From contig NZ_OY762512.1 in assembly GCF_963665995.1 (NCBI RefSeq), positions 3,472,001 to 3,536,000 on the forward strand: a DNA stretch of 64,000 nt, written 5' to 3'. The DNA is from Pleurocapsa sp. FMAR1. GTDB taxonomy: Bacteria; Cyanobacteriota; Cyanobacteriia; Cyanobacteriales; Xenococcaceae. Both the position numbers and the translations under genes were made by a program. Shown here piece after piece: positions 27,586 through 35,291 of this stretch (positions are counted from its first letter, which is position 1; each line of letters starts with the position of its first letter). Below the pieces are notes generated by a model that was not told the DNA's origin, ran no database searches, and saw only the letters and a list, made by a program, of their open reading frames with translations.

Positions 27586-28443
27586 ATGAATAAAGTCGTA
27601 TTCTTGACATTAATTGGAATGATGGCTTTGCTAACCCAAAGCTGTTCTCTTTTCTCCAATTTTGCTGATTCTAAAAAGGAGCAAGAAGAAAATGCTGCTC
27701 AACCTATTCCTGTTCAAATAGATCCTGCTTTAACTCAAACAGAAGAAGCAGAAGAATTTGCTGATTTAAAAAGAGAAACTGAACCCAATCAAGAAGTTGC
27801 TGGTTTGATTCCTGCAACTAATCCTGATATCAGAGCTAGAACTAGTGTTCGTGGCAGACAAGATCCCTTTTCAGTAGTTAATTTAACGCCACGTATTGCC
27901 ATCAAAGAACAAGAAAAGACAAAGCAAGCAAAAAACAGCAATCAAAATCAAAATCAAAATCAAAACAATAATGGTTTGAGCAGTAATGCCAATTTGAACG
28001 GAGGCTCAAATCAGGATAGTAATGGCTCAATTAATGCCAATTTGAACGGAGACTCAAATCAGAATAGTAATGACTCAATCAATGACAATTCAAGCAACTT
28101 TATTCCTCCACCCCCCGACTCCACTTTGGCGGAAAGTGTAATCGTCTCAGGGTTATATCAAGGTAATGGTAAAGCAAAATTAATTGTGAAAGCACCAGAA
28201 GAAGATACTAGCCGCTATGTAGAGGTGGGTCAATATTTATCTAATGGTCAGATATTGGTCAAAAGTATCGATCTCAATTCTTCTCCTACCCCAAGGGTGA
28301 TTTTAGAACAGTCTGGGGTTGAAGTTACTAAAGAAATTGGCGAAAGTCCTGAAAATTCTAACGGTAACAATATTAGCTCTTTGCCAACTGATAATTCTCG
28401 CAATGGCACTTTGTTATCTAATGCTTCTTTAGGCTTAAAATAA
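27586..28443 (+). CDS. PilP-like lipoprotein with low-complexity linker
   Basis: 285 residues. A lipoprotein signal (VFLTLIGMMALLTQSC, lipobox TQSC) leads to an acidic stretch, then RTSVRGRQDPFSVV, a linker made of imperfect Asn/Gln/Ser/Gly repeats (residues ~115-170; NANLNGGSNQDSN is repeated twice), and a C-terminal beta domain (VIVSGLYQGNGKAKLIVKAP, then YVEVGQYLSNGQILVKSID). RxDPF plus a small beta domain about permitted 'effective layer' values and LVxxG is the PilP pattern of type IV pilus alignment lipoproteins. The assignment is by pattern only. The direct repeats in the linker could vary by slippage. It lies just after sigF. Confidence 0.6.
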   Translation: MNKVVFLTLIGMMALLTQSCSLFSNFADSKKEQEENAAQPIPVQIDPALTQTEEAEEFADLKRETEPNQEVAGLIPATNPDIRARTSVRGRQDPFSVVNLTPRIAIKEQEKTKQAKNSNQNQNQNQNNNGLSSNANLNGGSNQDSNGSINANLNGDSNQNSNDSINDNSSNFIPPPPDSTLAESVIVSGLYQGNGKAKLIVKAPEEDTSRYVEVGQYLSNGQILVKSIDLNSSPTPRVILEQSGVEVTKEIGESPENSNGNNISSLPTDNSRNGTLLSNASLGLK

Positions 28444-28472
28444 GCCAAGCAAAAGTAAATTTACTTGTTTAT

Positions 28473-28508
28473 GGGCGATCGCATAATTAAATTTCGCGAT
28501 CGCTTTTA
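28473..28508 (+). terminator. HIP1-based hairpin after the PilP-like gene
   Basis: GCGATCGC (near 28474) and a second GCGATCGC (28497-28504) lie 15 bp apart. Because the octamer is self-complementary the two copies can pair, and the second is followed by TTTT. It could act as a terminator. Confidence 0.4.
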
Positions 28509-28585
28509 GGATAATTATTCATCAAATTGAGATAAGCCGATAAAATAGTTAAGTAGGTTTAAGGATATTGGTCTGAGCTAGAAAC

Positions 28586-29176
28586 ATGAGTAAGAAAGCA
28601 GAATTGTTAGAAGCGATCGCTGGTAAAAATCGGGGCTTGCTGGCTAACGAAATTGATAATGTTAAAGTCCTCTCGGCAATCCAACAGTTAGAAGATACTA
28701 ATCCTACCAAAAATCCTTTAGAAGCCAAAGATTTGCTTAATGGTGACTGGCGTTTATTGTATACCACTAGCAAAAGTCTTCTTGGTTTAGATCGTTTTCC
28801 TCTGTTAAAGCTAGGACAAATTTATCAGTGTATTCGCGTACCCCAAGCCAAAGTTTATAATATTGCCGAGATTATCGGCTTACCTATGCTAGAAGGCTTA
28901 GTTAGCGTTGCTGCTAGCTTTGAACCAGTTTCCGAACGCCGAGTTAACGTTATGTTTGAACGCTCCATCGTCGGCTTGCAGCGTCTACTCAGTTACAATA
29001 CCCCCGCAAAACTTATTCAGCAGATTGAATCGGGCAAAAAATTCCTGCCTCTAGATTTTAAAATTGATCGTGGCGATCAAAAAGGCTGGTTGGATATTAC
29101 CTATTTGGATGAAGATATACGCATTGGTCGAGGAAATGAAGGCAGTGTCTTTGTCTTAACTAAGGAAGTTGCCTGA
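28586..29176 (+). CDS. PAP/fibrillin family protein (plastoglobulin-like)
   Basis: 196 residues matching the plastid lipid-associated protein/fibrillin family. N-terminal KAELLEAIAGKNRGL is followed by the signature LLNGDWRLLYTTSKSLLGLDRFPLLKLGQIYQCI. The central strands are ERRVNVMFERSIVGLQRLL, and the C-terminus ends TYLDEDIRIGRGNEGSVFVL, the usual family close. Fibrillins bind lipophilic molecules in thylakoids and plastoglobules and are linked to photoprotection. No membrane segment is present. It is monocistronic by its spacing. Confidence 0.92.
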   Translation: MSKKAELLEAIAGKNRGLLANEIDNVKVLSAIQQLEDTNPTKNPLEAKDLLNGDWRLLYTTSKSLLGLDRFPLLKLGQIYQCIRVPQAKVYNIAEIIGLPMLEGLVSVAASFEPVSERRVNVMFERSIVGLQRLLSYNTPAKLIQQIESGKKFLPLDFKIDRGDQKGWLDITYLDEDIRIGRGNEGSVFVLTKEVA

Positions 29177-29329
29177 AATTAGATTTTGCTAAGTATAGCA
29201 GCCAAGCACAGATAATCAGGTCACATACAAGATATTTTAAAATATATATCTTAAGCAATAATCTAAGCCGAGCATAAATATGATTTATTTAAAGTAATTA
29301 AAGATACTTTAGATAATTATTTATATATT

Positions 29330-30181
29330 ATGGTTACAGCTAAAAATCAAGATCGTGACAACTCCGAATTTGAGGATTATGCTCAAAAGTCCTCAACAGG
29401 ACAGTTAATAATTATTGGTGGTGCTGAAGACAAAGAGGGAGAATGCACAATTTTAAGAGAATTTGTCCGACGCGCAGGGGGTAGAGAAGCCAAAATCGTC
29501 ATCATGACTGTAGCAACAGGTTTGCCAGGAGAAGTTGGCAATGACTATCGACGTATTTTTAGCGATATGGGCGTAGACGTGATAGACGTTGTTGACACTG
29601 AAAGACAAGAGGATGTTGATAGCCCTAGAGATTTAGAAGTTATTGAAAACTCTACGGGAGTGTTTTTTACTGGTGGAGATCAATCTCGCATTACAGGTTT
29701 GCTCAAAGACACTGAAATTGATAATTTGTTACATCGGAAATTTACTCAAGGTTTGGTGATTGGCGGTACAAGTGCAGGGGCAGCTATGATGCCTGATATT
29801 ATGATCGTCGAGGGAGAAGGCGAAACTAATCCCCGTGTCGATAGTGTTACTTTAGAGCCTGGAATAGGCTTTCTCTCACAGGTAGCGATCAATCAACACT
29901 TTGCACAAAGAGGAAGGTTAGGTAGATTTATCTCGGCTCTAATTCAACAACCTGCTGTATTAGGGTTTGGGATTGATGAGAATACAGCGATCGCCGTCAA
30001 CGGTGACGAGGTAGAAGTTATCGGTGAAGGCGCAGTGACCATTATTGATGTTTCAGATATTGAATATACTAATCTCAAAAAATCTCTGCACGATGAGTCT
30101 TTAGCAATTTGTGGAGCAAAGTTACATATCTTGCCTTGTGGCTATCGGTTTAATCTTCAGCAAAGAAAATGTATTTACTAA
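29330..30181 (+). CDS. cphB: Cyanophycinase
   Basis: 283 residues of the S51 peptidase family. GQLIIIGGAEDKEGE opens the fold, FTGGDQSRI supplies the oxyanion region, and the nucleophile lies in VIGGTSAGAAMMPD (Ser at about 148). A catalytic-type Glu follows within the insertion MIVEGEGE, and INQHFAQRGRLGR is the His-bearing motif. It cuts cyanophycin into beta-Asp-Arg dipeptides for nitrogen mobilisation. In many cyanobacteria cphB is followed by cphA; here the 3' neighbour is a convergent regulator and no cphA is in the window. The last ~15 residues (NLQQRKCIY) deviate from the usual ending. Confidence 0.95.
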   Translation: MVTAKNQDRDNSEFEDYAQKSSTGQLIIIGGAEDKEGECTILREFVRRAGGREAKIVIMTVATGLPGEVGNDYRRIFSDMGVDVIDVVDTERQEDVDSPRDLEVIENSTGVFFTGGDQSRITGLLKDTEIDNLLHRKFTQGLVIGGTSAGAAMMPDIMIVEGEGETNPRVDSVTLEPGIGFLSQVAINQHFAQRGRLGRFISALIQQPAVLGFGIDENTAIAVNGDEVEVIGEGAVTIIDVSDIEYTNLKKSLHDESLAICGAKLHILPCGYRFNLQQRKCIY

Positions 30182-30282
30182 AAGAAAAATTAGGCGATCG
30201 CGATCTCAAATTGACAAGTTAGGTTTAGAGCCTACTTTGATTAAATCCCATCCTAACTACTCAAACCTTTATAACTATGGAA

Positions 30283-31482
30283 CTATTGCCTCTTAATTTT
30301 GTCCGAACCATTGCTCTCAATAACAGAAGTTAATAATCCTTGTGAATAGGCTCGATGAACGGCTTGAATACGAGTTTTAGCATTTAATTTGGTTACTGCA
30401 TTATTGATGTGAAATTTGACGGTGCGATCGCTAATAAAAAGTTTTTGAGCAATTTCGCGATCGCGCATTCCCTCTGCTAAAAGTTGAATTATTTCTTGTT
30501 CTCTATGGGAAAGATCGATATTTTGTTTTGGGTTATGTTGATCAAGAAGGGATAATTTAATTTTAATTATATTGTTGTCTAAAACATCGGTATTGAATTT
30601 ACCTCCTATATTACTAATAACAAAACTAATATCCCTAAAAAGAGCTTCTATTTTTAAATTTGAATTTAGGACTAACATTGATTCTAAATCGAGGCGATCG
30701 CTTTGGTAAGTAAGACGACAATAATTACAGTTATTTGCTTTAAGAATTTCTGCGGTTTTTAATAATATATAGTTGCCAGAAATATTTAAGGGTTTTTCCG
30801 TCCCGACTAAAATTAAACGAACGTTAGTCAAAATATTGGCTATTTGCTCAGAAAGAGGCGTATTAGTTGATAAGTTTGAATTATGATGCTGTAGTCGTGC
30901 TTTAGATTCTTGCTGATATAGTTGAGCATTGTTTAAAGCTACCGCTACCGAACTACAGAGTATTCTCAATGCTTCTAAAAACTCGGCTGGCATTGGCTGA
31001 TGACTAAAAACTACTAGCACTCCAATTGCTTGACCAGCAATAGCTAGAGGCAAACCTGCAAAGCCACAAATATGGTTATTAATTGCCCATTGACGATCCT
31101 TTACCCAAGACTCTTCTGCTAACTGATTACTTAAAAAAGGAATACCGTGCTGGGCAATTTTTCCTACTTTGTAAGCACCCATGGGTACACTGGCAAAATC
31201 GCCATCTAGACGCGTATACAATCCCGAAGAAGCAACCAAAGTTAAGGCAATGCGATCGCTTTCTACTAGCCAAAGACGTACAAAAGCACAGTTGAACTTA
31301 TCTACCAAACCCTCTGTTATTTTAGTTGCGATCGCTTTTGGTTCGATGCAACCAGATAAACTTTGATTCAGGTAATTAATATTTTGTAGCTCAAATAACA
31401 GCCGAGTCGGGTTGATTAAGTCATTATTGTCATCAGACACAATACGAGAAATAAATAAGCTAATACATCTATTGAGATGCAA
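30283..31482 (-). CDS. GAF-domain LuxR-type transcriptional regulator
   Basis: 399 residues. A GAF domain spans ~35-180 (ITEGLVDKFNCAFVRLWLVE, then GIPFLSNQLAEESWVKDRQW, LPLAIAGQAIGVLVVFS). A linker is followed by a C-terminal LuxR helix-turn-helix (LSHREQEIIQLLAEGMRDRE, then FISDRTVKFHINNAVTKL, about 335-390). A TTG start at 31482 is supported by an AGGAG in the preceding bases. GAF domains bind small ligands or chromophores; no bilin-binding Cys is obvious. Targets are unknown. It ends convergently with cphB, which may be coincidental. Confidence 0.85.
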   Translation of the reverse strand: MHLNRCISLFISRIVSDDNNDLINPTRLLFELQNINYLNQSLSGCIEPKAIATKITEGLVDKFNCAFVRLWLVESDRIALTLVASSGLYTRLDGDFASVPMGAYKVGKIAQHGIPFLSNQLAEESWVKDRQWAINNHICGFAGLPLAIAGQAIGVLVVFSHQPMPAEFLEALRILCSSVAVALNNAQLYQQESKARLQHHNSNLSTNTPLSEQIANILTNVRLILVGTEKPLNISGNYILLKTAEILKANNCNYCRLTYQSDRLDLESMLVLNSNLKIEALFRDISFVISNIGGKFNTDVLDNNIIKIKLSLLDQHNPKQNIDLSHREQEIIQLLAEGMRDREIAQKLFISDRTVKFHINNAVTKLNAKTRIQAVHRAYSQGLLTSVIESNGSDKIKRQ

Positions 31483-31900
31483 GTTACAAATTTCTCCTGT
31501 ATTTAAAGTTACAGATATAGTTTACAGCAGCTTTCAATTGTATGGACTACGTTTTTAATTAACTGGTTTTAGCTATCAGCTATTAGCTTTTAGCTATTAG
31601 CTTCTTGACACAATAGCTCTATGAGACAAAGGCGCACTTCCGCATGTGACCCTCACCGCGAGAGTGGAATAGCGGTGAGAGCCCGCGTCGACGCAAGGCG
31701 CAAGGGAATGCTGACCTAGCAAGGGAATGCTCACCAAGACAGCCCTTTAACTCAGGGCGTCAGTTGCGGCTAAAGCCTTACTTCTCGCAAAGACCGCTTT
31801 ATGTCGCTTTTGAGATAAAGTTAATGTGTTCTACTCAAATAAAAAGCGTAGTAAGTTCTAATCTTGTAATTCTACTTTGAAAGTAAAATATTATAATCCT
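31483..31900. other. Repeat-rich intergenic region
   Basis: No gene is supported. At about 31565-31605, AGCTATTAGCTTTTAGCTATTAGCTT is a short tandem of an AGCTATT-like unit. CTCACCGC (31652) pairs with GCGGTGAG (31672). The degenerate 43-bp repeat copy B and its half-copy occupy 31674-31735. The rest up to the P450 stop is featureless. Confidence 0.6.
31674..31735. repeat. 43-bp covarying-arm repeat, copy B with extra half-copy
   Basis: The left arm GGTGAG (31674-31679) and the 31-bp core (31680-31710) are followed by CTGACC, one mismatch from the expected arm. A second right half follows (AGCAAGGGAATG, then CTCACC at 31730-31735), which matches the left arm perfectly. The flanks TAGC and AAGACAG are shared with copies C and D. 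Copy A has the same doubled right half. Confidence 0.75.
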
Positions 31901-33382
31901 TCAGGTATGCTTGGCGATCGCCATACTTTTGGCAATCTGACTGCGTTTGCCGTTTAAAATTAAAGGAACACCATTATCAGGAGCAATTGTAGCACCGCGA
32001 CGCTTAGGAAGAATAGAGCGATCGCTGGTTAAGCTCAAATCCCATCCTGTTAGGATTTTGGCTAGGACTAATTTCATTTCCAGTAAAGCCAGAGCATAGC
32101 CGATACAACGACGATTACCGCCACCAAAAGGCAAAAATTCATAGGTTGAATAGCGGTGAGACCCCGCGCCGCCGACAGGCGCAAGGGAACGCTCACCAAG
32201 ACATTGACGCTCTAAAAACCGTTCTGGCTTGAATTGCTTGGGTTCAGGATATAAATCTTGCCGATGATGAGTTAAGTAAATAGTTGGTGCGAGCATTTCT
32301 TCTGGGTTAAACTGATGCCCCATAACTTTAATCGGCGATTTGGCAAACCGTAAAAAAGCAATAAATGCCACGGGATAAATCCTTAGAGTTTCATTGCATA
32401 CAGCAGTTAAATAGGGCAGGCGAGAGATTGTCAAAAGATCGGCATCAGAATCCAAACTATCCAATTCTGCTAGTAACTTTTGTTTGACTTCTGGTAGCTT
32501 ATGAACCCAATACAAAGCCCATGACAAAGCTGTAGCAGTAGTTTCATGTCCTGCTACCAAAAGAGTCATCATCTGATCCTTTAGCTCAATGTTATTTAAG
32601 CCTTCTCCTTGTTCATCGCGGGCAGACATCAATAAACTGAGAACGTCGTTACCTAATAATTCTGGATTAGCTCGTCTCTCGTCAATTTCAGCTTGTAATA
32701 ACTCGTAAATTTTGCGCTTGCGTCTTACAACCTTACCCCAAGGACTCCACTCACCCAAATCCCGCTGTAAAAAAGGTAAAAAGATGACGCTAGCTTTAAT
32801 TGGAGAACCTGTTAAGTCTAATAACTCAATTAACGGGGGTTTAATTTGCTTGTAGCGATGCGACCCCGCGTCGCCGTCAGGCGCAAGGGAACGCGCATCA
32901 AGACAGCGTTCTCCTTCACTTAACCCAAAAACAACGTGCATAATTGTCTCTAAGGTAATATCCTGCATTGCCTTTTGAGCCACAAAAGTTGATTTTTCTT
33001 GCCATTGATTTGCTACTTTTTCAGTAATTTGACCAATAGTTTCGGCGTAAGACTTGACCTTTTCGCCATGAAAAGGAGGCATCATTAACTTGCGCTGTCG
33101 GCGATGCTGTAAACCGTCTAGCAAAACTAACGAGTTGTCGCCCAGCAAACTGGCAGCTAAATTGTTAGTACGTCCTACATCAAATTGTTTAGCATCTACG
33201 CTCAAGATTTCTTCAATTCCTTGAGGATCGCTGACTACGGTAAAAGGCGGTAAGCCCATTAAATTTAAACTAAATGTATCTCCATACTTTCTGGCACATT
33301 CTTCCAAAAAATCAAGGGGACGAAAAATCCAGTTCATTAACTGCACAAATGGCGAACTTTGAGGCCCGTTTAAGGATTTCAT
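31901..33382 (-). CDS. CYP110-like cytochrome P450 with two repeat-encoded insertions
   Basis: 493 residues. P450 landmarks are the I-helix AGHETTATALSW, the K-helix ETLRIYP (ExxR), PERFLER and the haem loop FLPFGGGNRRCIGYALA (Cys at about 426). N-terminal FRPLDFLEECARKYGDTFSL resembles CYP110, a cyanobacterial family associated with fatty-acid or terpenoid oxidation. Two 17-residue stretches have no place in the fold: CLDARSLAPDGDAGSHR (about 160-176, between GLSEGER and YKQIK) and CLGERSLAPVGGAGSHR (about 394-410, between ERQ and YSTYEF). Removing both gives 459 residues, the usual length. Each is a 51-bp in-frame copy of the dispersed repeat. The second precedes the haem loop by 12 residues. 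Confidence 0.93.
   Translation of the reverse strand: MKSLNGPQSSPFVQLMNWIFRPLDFLEECARKYGDTFSLNLMGLPPFTVVSDPQGIEEILSVDAKQFDVGRTNNLAASLLGDNSLVLLDGLQHRRQRKLMMPPFHGEKVKSYAETIGQITEKVANQWQEKSTFVAQKAMQDITLETIMHVVFGLSEGERCLDARSLAPDGDAGSHRYKQIKPPLIELLDLTGSPIKASVIFLPFLQRDLGEWSPWGKVVRRKRKIYELLQAEIDERRANPELLGNDVLSLLMSARDEQGEGLNNIELKDQMMTLLVAGHETTATALSWALYWVHKLPEVKQKLLAELDSLDSDADLLTISRLPYLTAVCNETLRIYPVAFIAFLRFAKSPIKVMGHQFNPEEMLAPTIYLTHHRQDLYPEPKQFKPERFLERQCLGERSLAPVGGAGSHRYSTYEFLPFGGGNRRCIGYALALLEMKLVLAKILTGWDLSLTSDRSILPKRRGATIAPDNGVPLILNGKRSQIAKSMAIAKHT
32155..32197. repeat. 43-bp covarying-arm repeat, copy C (inside P450)
   Basis: The arms are GGTGAG (32155-32160) and CTCACC (32192-32197) around a 31-bp core starting ACCCCGCGCCGCC. 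The inserted unit in the gene is 32153-32203 (51 bp), read on the minus strand as 17 codons. Confidence 0.9.
32857..32899. repeat. 43-bp covarying-arm repeat, copy D (inside P450)
   Basis: The arms are GATGCG (32857-32862) and CGCATC (32894-32899) around a core starting ACCCCGCGTCGCC. The inserted unit is 32855-32905 (51 bp). It differs from copy C at 6 of 51 positions, four of which are two compensatory pairs in the arms. Confidence 0.9.
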
Positions 33383-33478
33383 GGTTAAATTTAAAGACTA
33401 ATAATTTGCTTCTTTGTCAGATTTAGTTGTAGTTTAAATGCGATCGCGGTGGAAATCAAAAATCCTACTTAAATAATT

Positions 33479-34681
33479 ATGAAAATTGCCTTATTCACCT
33501 ATTCTACCAAACCTAGAGGTAGTGTAATTCATACTTTAGAATTAGGAGAGGCACTGCAAGCAGAAGGTCATCAAGTTTGCATATATGCTTTAGACAAAGA
33601 TAATCTTGGCTTTCATCGTTCTGTGAACTGTTCCAGTAAATTAGTCCCAACTAAACCCGTAGCCGAGAAGCTATTGTTGCAGAGAAAACAAAAATATTTC
33701 CAAGGTAAAAGAGAAGACAGGGACTTAGATCCTGTAGACGAACTAATTAAACAGAGAATACAAGAGTTTATTAATTATTTAACTCAAGAATCTGAAAAAT
33801 ACGATATTTATCACTCTCAAGACTGTATTAGTGCCAATGCTTTGAAGGTCTTGCGAGACAAAGGAACGATTTCTCATTTTATTCGTACCGTACACCATAT
33901 TGATGAGTTTAATAGTCCATATTTACAAGCGTGTCACGATCGCTCTATTTTAGAACCAGATTTGCGTTTGTGTGTCTCAAACTATTGGCAGCAGCAATTA
34001 CAACAACAGTATCAAGTAAACGCACCAGTAATCATAAACGGTGTTGATACCAAAAGATTTTCTAACAAGGTTAATGGTGAAGAAGCTAAGTTAAGACAGC
34101 AATTAAATATTCAAGGTAATCCTGTTTACTTAACTATCGGAGGAATTGAACCTCGTAAAAATTCCTTGAAACTATTACAAGCTTTTATTGAGATATTAAA
34201 AACTCATCCTCAAGCACAGCTAATTATCGCTGGTGGAGAAACTCTATTTGATTATGAACCTTATCGCCTTGAGTTTTTCAACCTAGCAAAACAAAATAAG
34301 ATTAAGATTGGAGAATCTCTAATTCTACCTGGAGTGATGGCAGATAAAGACATCTCAGTTTTATATCGCTGTGCTGATGCCTTTGTCTTTCCCTCAATTA
34401 AAGAAGGCTGGGGACTGGTATTATTAGAAGCGATCGCTTCAGGATTGCCCATAATTACCTCTAATATTCCTCCCTTCACCGAATTTCTAGACGATAAATC
34501 AGCTTTACTTGTAGATCCTAATTCAAGTAAAGATATTGCGCTCGCCATACTTGATATATTAAATAAAAACCTGACTCAAAAACTAATCAGCAACAGCGCA
34601 AATATCCCCTCTCGATACTCCTGGCAAAAATCGGCACAAATGCACCTAAAACATTACACCAAACTATTACAAAATCATTAA
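33479..34681 (+). CDS. Glycosyltransferase, MSMEG_0565-like GT4 family
   Basis: 400 residues. The N-terminus MKIALFTYSTKPRGSVIHTL and LGEALQAEGHQVCIYAL are typical of the MSMEG_0565 glycosyltransferase group. The C-terminal GT-B half shows TIGGIEPRKNSLKLLQAF, LPGVMADKDISVLYRCADAFVFP and the donor-binding E-x7-E in KEGWGLVLLEAIASGLP. In mycobacteria and some cyanobacteria this family sits in a nitrogen-starvation (Nit1) cluster with a nitrilase, radical SAM protein, acyltransferase and an MSMEG_0570 protein. Here only the MSMEG_0570-like gene follows, 67 bp downstream. Product unknown. Confidence 0.85.
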   Translation: MKIALFTYSTKPRGSVIHTLELGEALQAEGHQVCIYALDKDNLGFHRSVNCSSKLVPTKPVAEKLLLQRKQKYFQGKREDRDLDPVDELIKQRIQEFINYLTQESEKYDIYHSQDCISANALKVLRDKGTISHFIRTVHHIDEFNSPYLQACHDRSILEPDLRLCVSNYWQQQLQQQYQVNAPVIINGVDTKRFSNKVNGEEAKLRQQLNIQGNPVYLTIGGIEPRKNSLKLLQAFIEILKTHPQAQLIIAGGETLFDYEPYRLEFFNLAKQNKIKIGESLILPGVMADKDISVLYRCADAFVFPSIKEGWGLVLLEAIASGLPIITSNIPPFTEFLDDKSALLVDPNSSKDIALAILDILNKNLTQKLISNSANIPSRYSWQKSAQMHLKHYTKLLQNH

Positions 34682-34748
34682 CCTTCTTACTCCCCGCGAG
34701 AAAGGTGTAATCGCCGCATCTAGTACCCCTTGGCTACTTCTTTAAACT

Positions 34749-35036
34749 ATGCCTGAAATCAACTTTCAAATACAATGGCCAGACGGCACACAGCAAAGCT
34801 GTTATTCTCCTTCTTTGGTGGTAAAACAATACTTTACTCCTGGAGAAGAATACCAATTAACAGAGTTTGTGGAAAAATCCCGTACTGCCCTTAATATTGC
34901 CAGCGATCGCGTCCAAAAAGCTTATGGTTTTCCCTGTAGCCGCGCCTTGGGACAACTAAAACAAATAGAATCTAAAGCGTCTGAATATCAAAAGCTATCC
35001 GCACCAAAAGTGCTGTTTATAGACTTTGAGGAATAG
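34749..35036 (+). CDS. MSMEG_0570-family nitrogen starvation response protein
   Basis: 95 residues: MPEINFQIQWPDGTQQSCYS, then PSLVVKQYFTPGEEYQL, ALNIASDRVQKAYGFPCSRA and GQLKQIESKA. This matches the short MSMEG_0570 family, whose hallmarks are the FxIxWPDG opening and the KYGFxCSxAxxQL segment, with the conserved Cys. The family is named for its genomic context with nitrogen-starvation genes and has no established biochemical role. Pairing with the MSMEG_0565-like glycosyltransferase supports both calls. Confidence 0.8.
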   Translation: MPEINFQIQWPDGTQQSCYSPSLVVKQYFTPGEEYQLTEFVEKSRTALNIASDRVQKAYGFPCSRALGQLKQIESKASEYQKLSAPKVLFIDFEE

Positions 35037-35091
35037 TGGCGATAAATTTCGCTCAAGGCAGATATTGAATATAATTGACTTCTTCTTGCCA

Positions 35092-35217
35092 ATGCCCAAA
35101 ATGGTAATATTTGCCTGTTTTAAATCTTTCCCGCAAATTTTTGTGCCGTTACTCCTTCTTTTCGCCCTCGCAGCAATATTATTTAAGTTAGGCAGAAAAG
35201 CGTTAGAAGGGAATTAG
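35092..35217 (+). CDS. Possible small single-helix membrane protein (41 aa)
   Basis: The 41-codon frame from ATG 35092 reads MPKMVIFACFKSFPQIFVPL, then LLLFALAAILFKLGRKALEG. One strong membrane helix is followed by a basic tail. A longer frame from a TTG at 35026 would overlap the previous gene by 11 bp and adds a polar, less protein-like N-terminus, so I prefer the later start. No Shine-Dalgarno is convincing. Confidence 0.3.
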   Translation: MPKMVIFACFKSFPQIFVPLLLLFALAAILFKLGRKALEGN

Positions 35218-35291
35218 GTTTTTATCAAAAAAATCCTGGTTGGTCTTGGAAATGCTGGAAATATTGGAGGCTGTATTCAAACAATTCAAGC

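Noticed and set aside
29330-30181. Cyanophycin operon
   Set aside because: No cphA follows cphB within the window. The next gene runs convergently.
32153-32905. Assembly artefact as the cause of the P450 insertions
   Set aside because: Two independent inserts have the same 51-bp length, different sequences and covarying arms, and match intergenic copies elsewhere. This is hard to produce by misassembly.
35026-35217. Longer version of the 41-aa ORF starting at TTG 35026
   Set aside because: It would overlap the previous gene, and its N-terminal part has no hydrophobic or conserved content. The start at 35092 is preferable.
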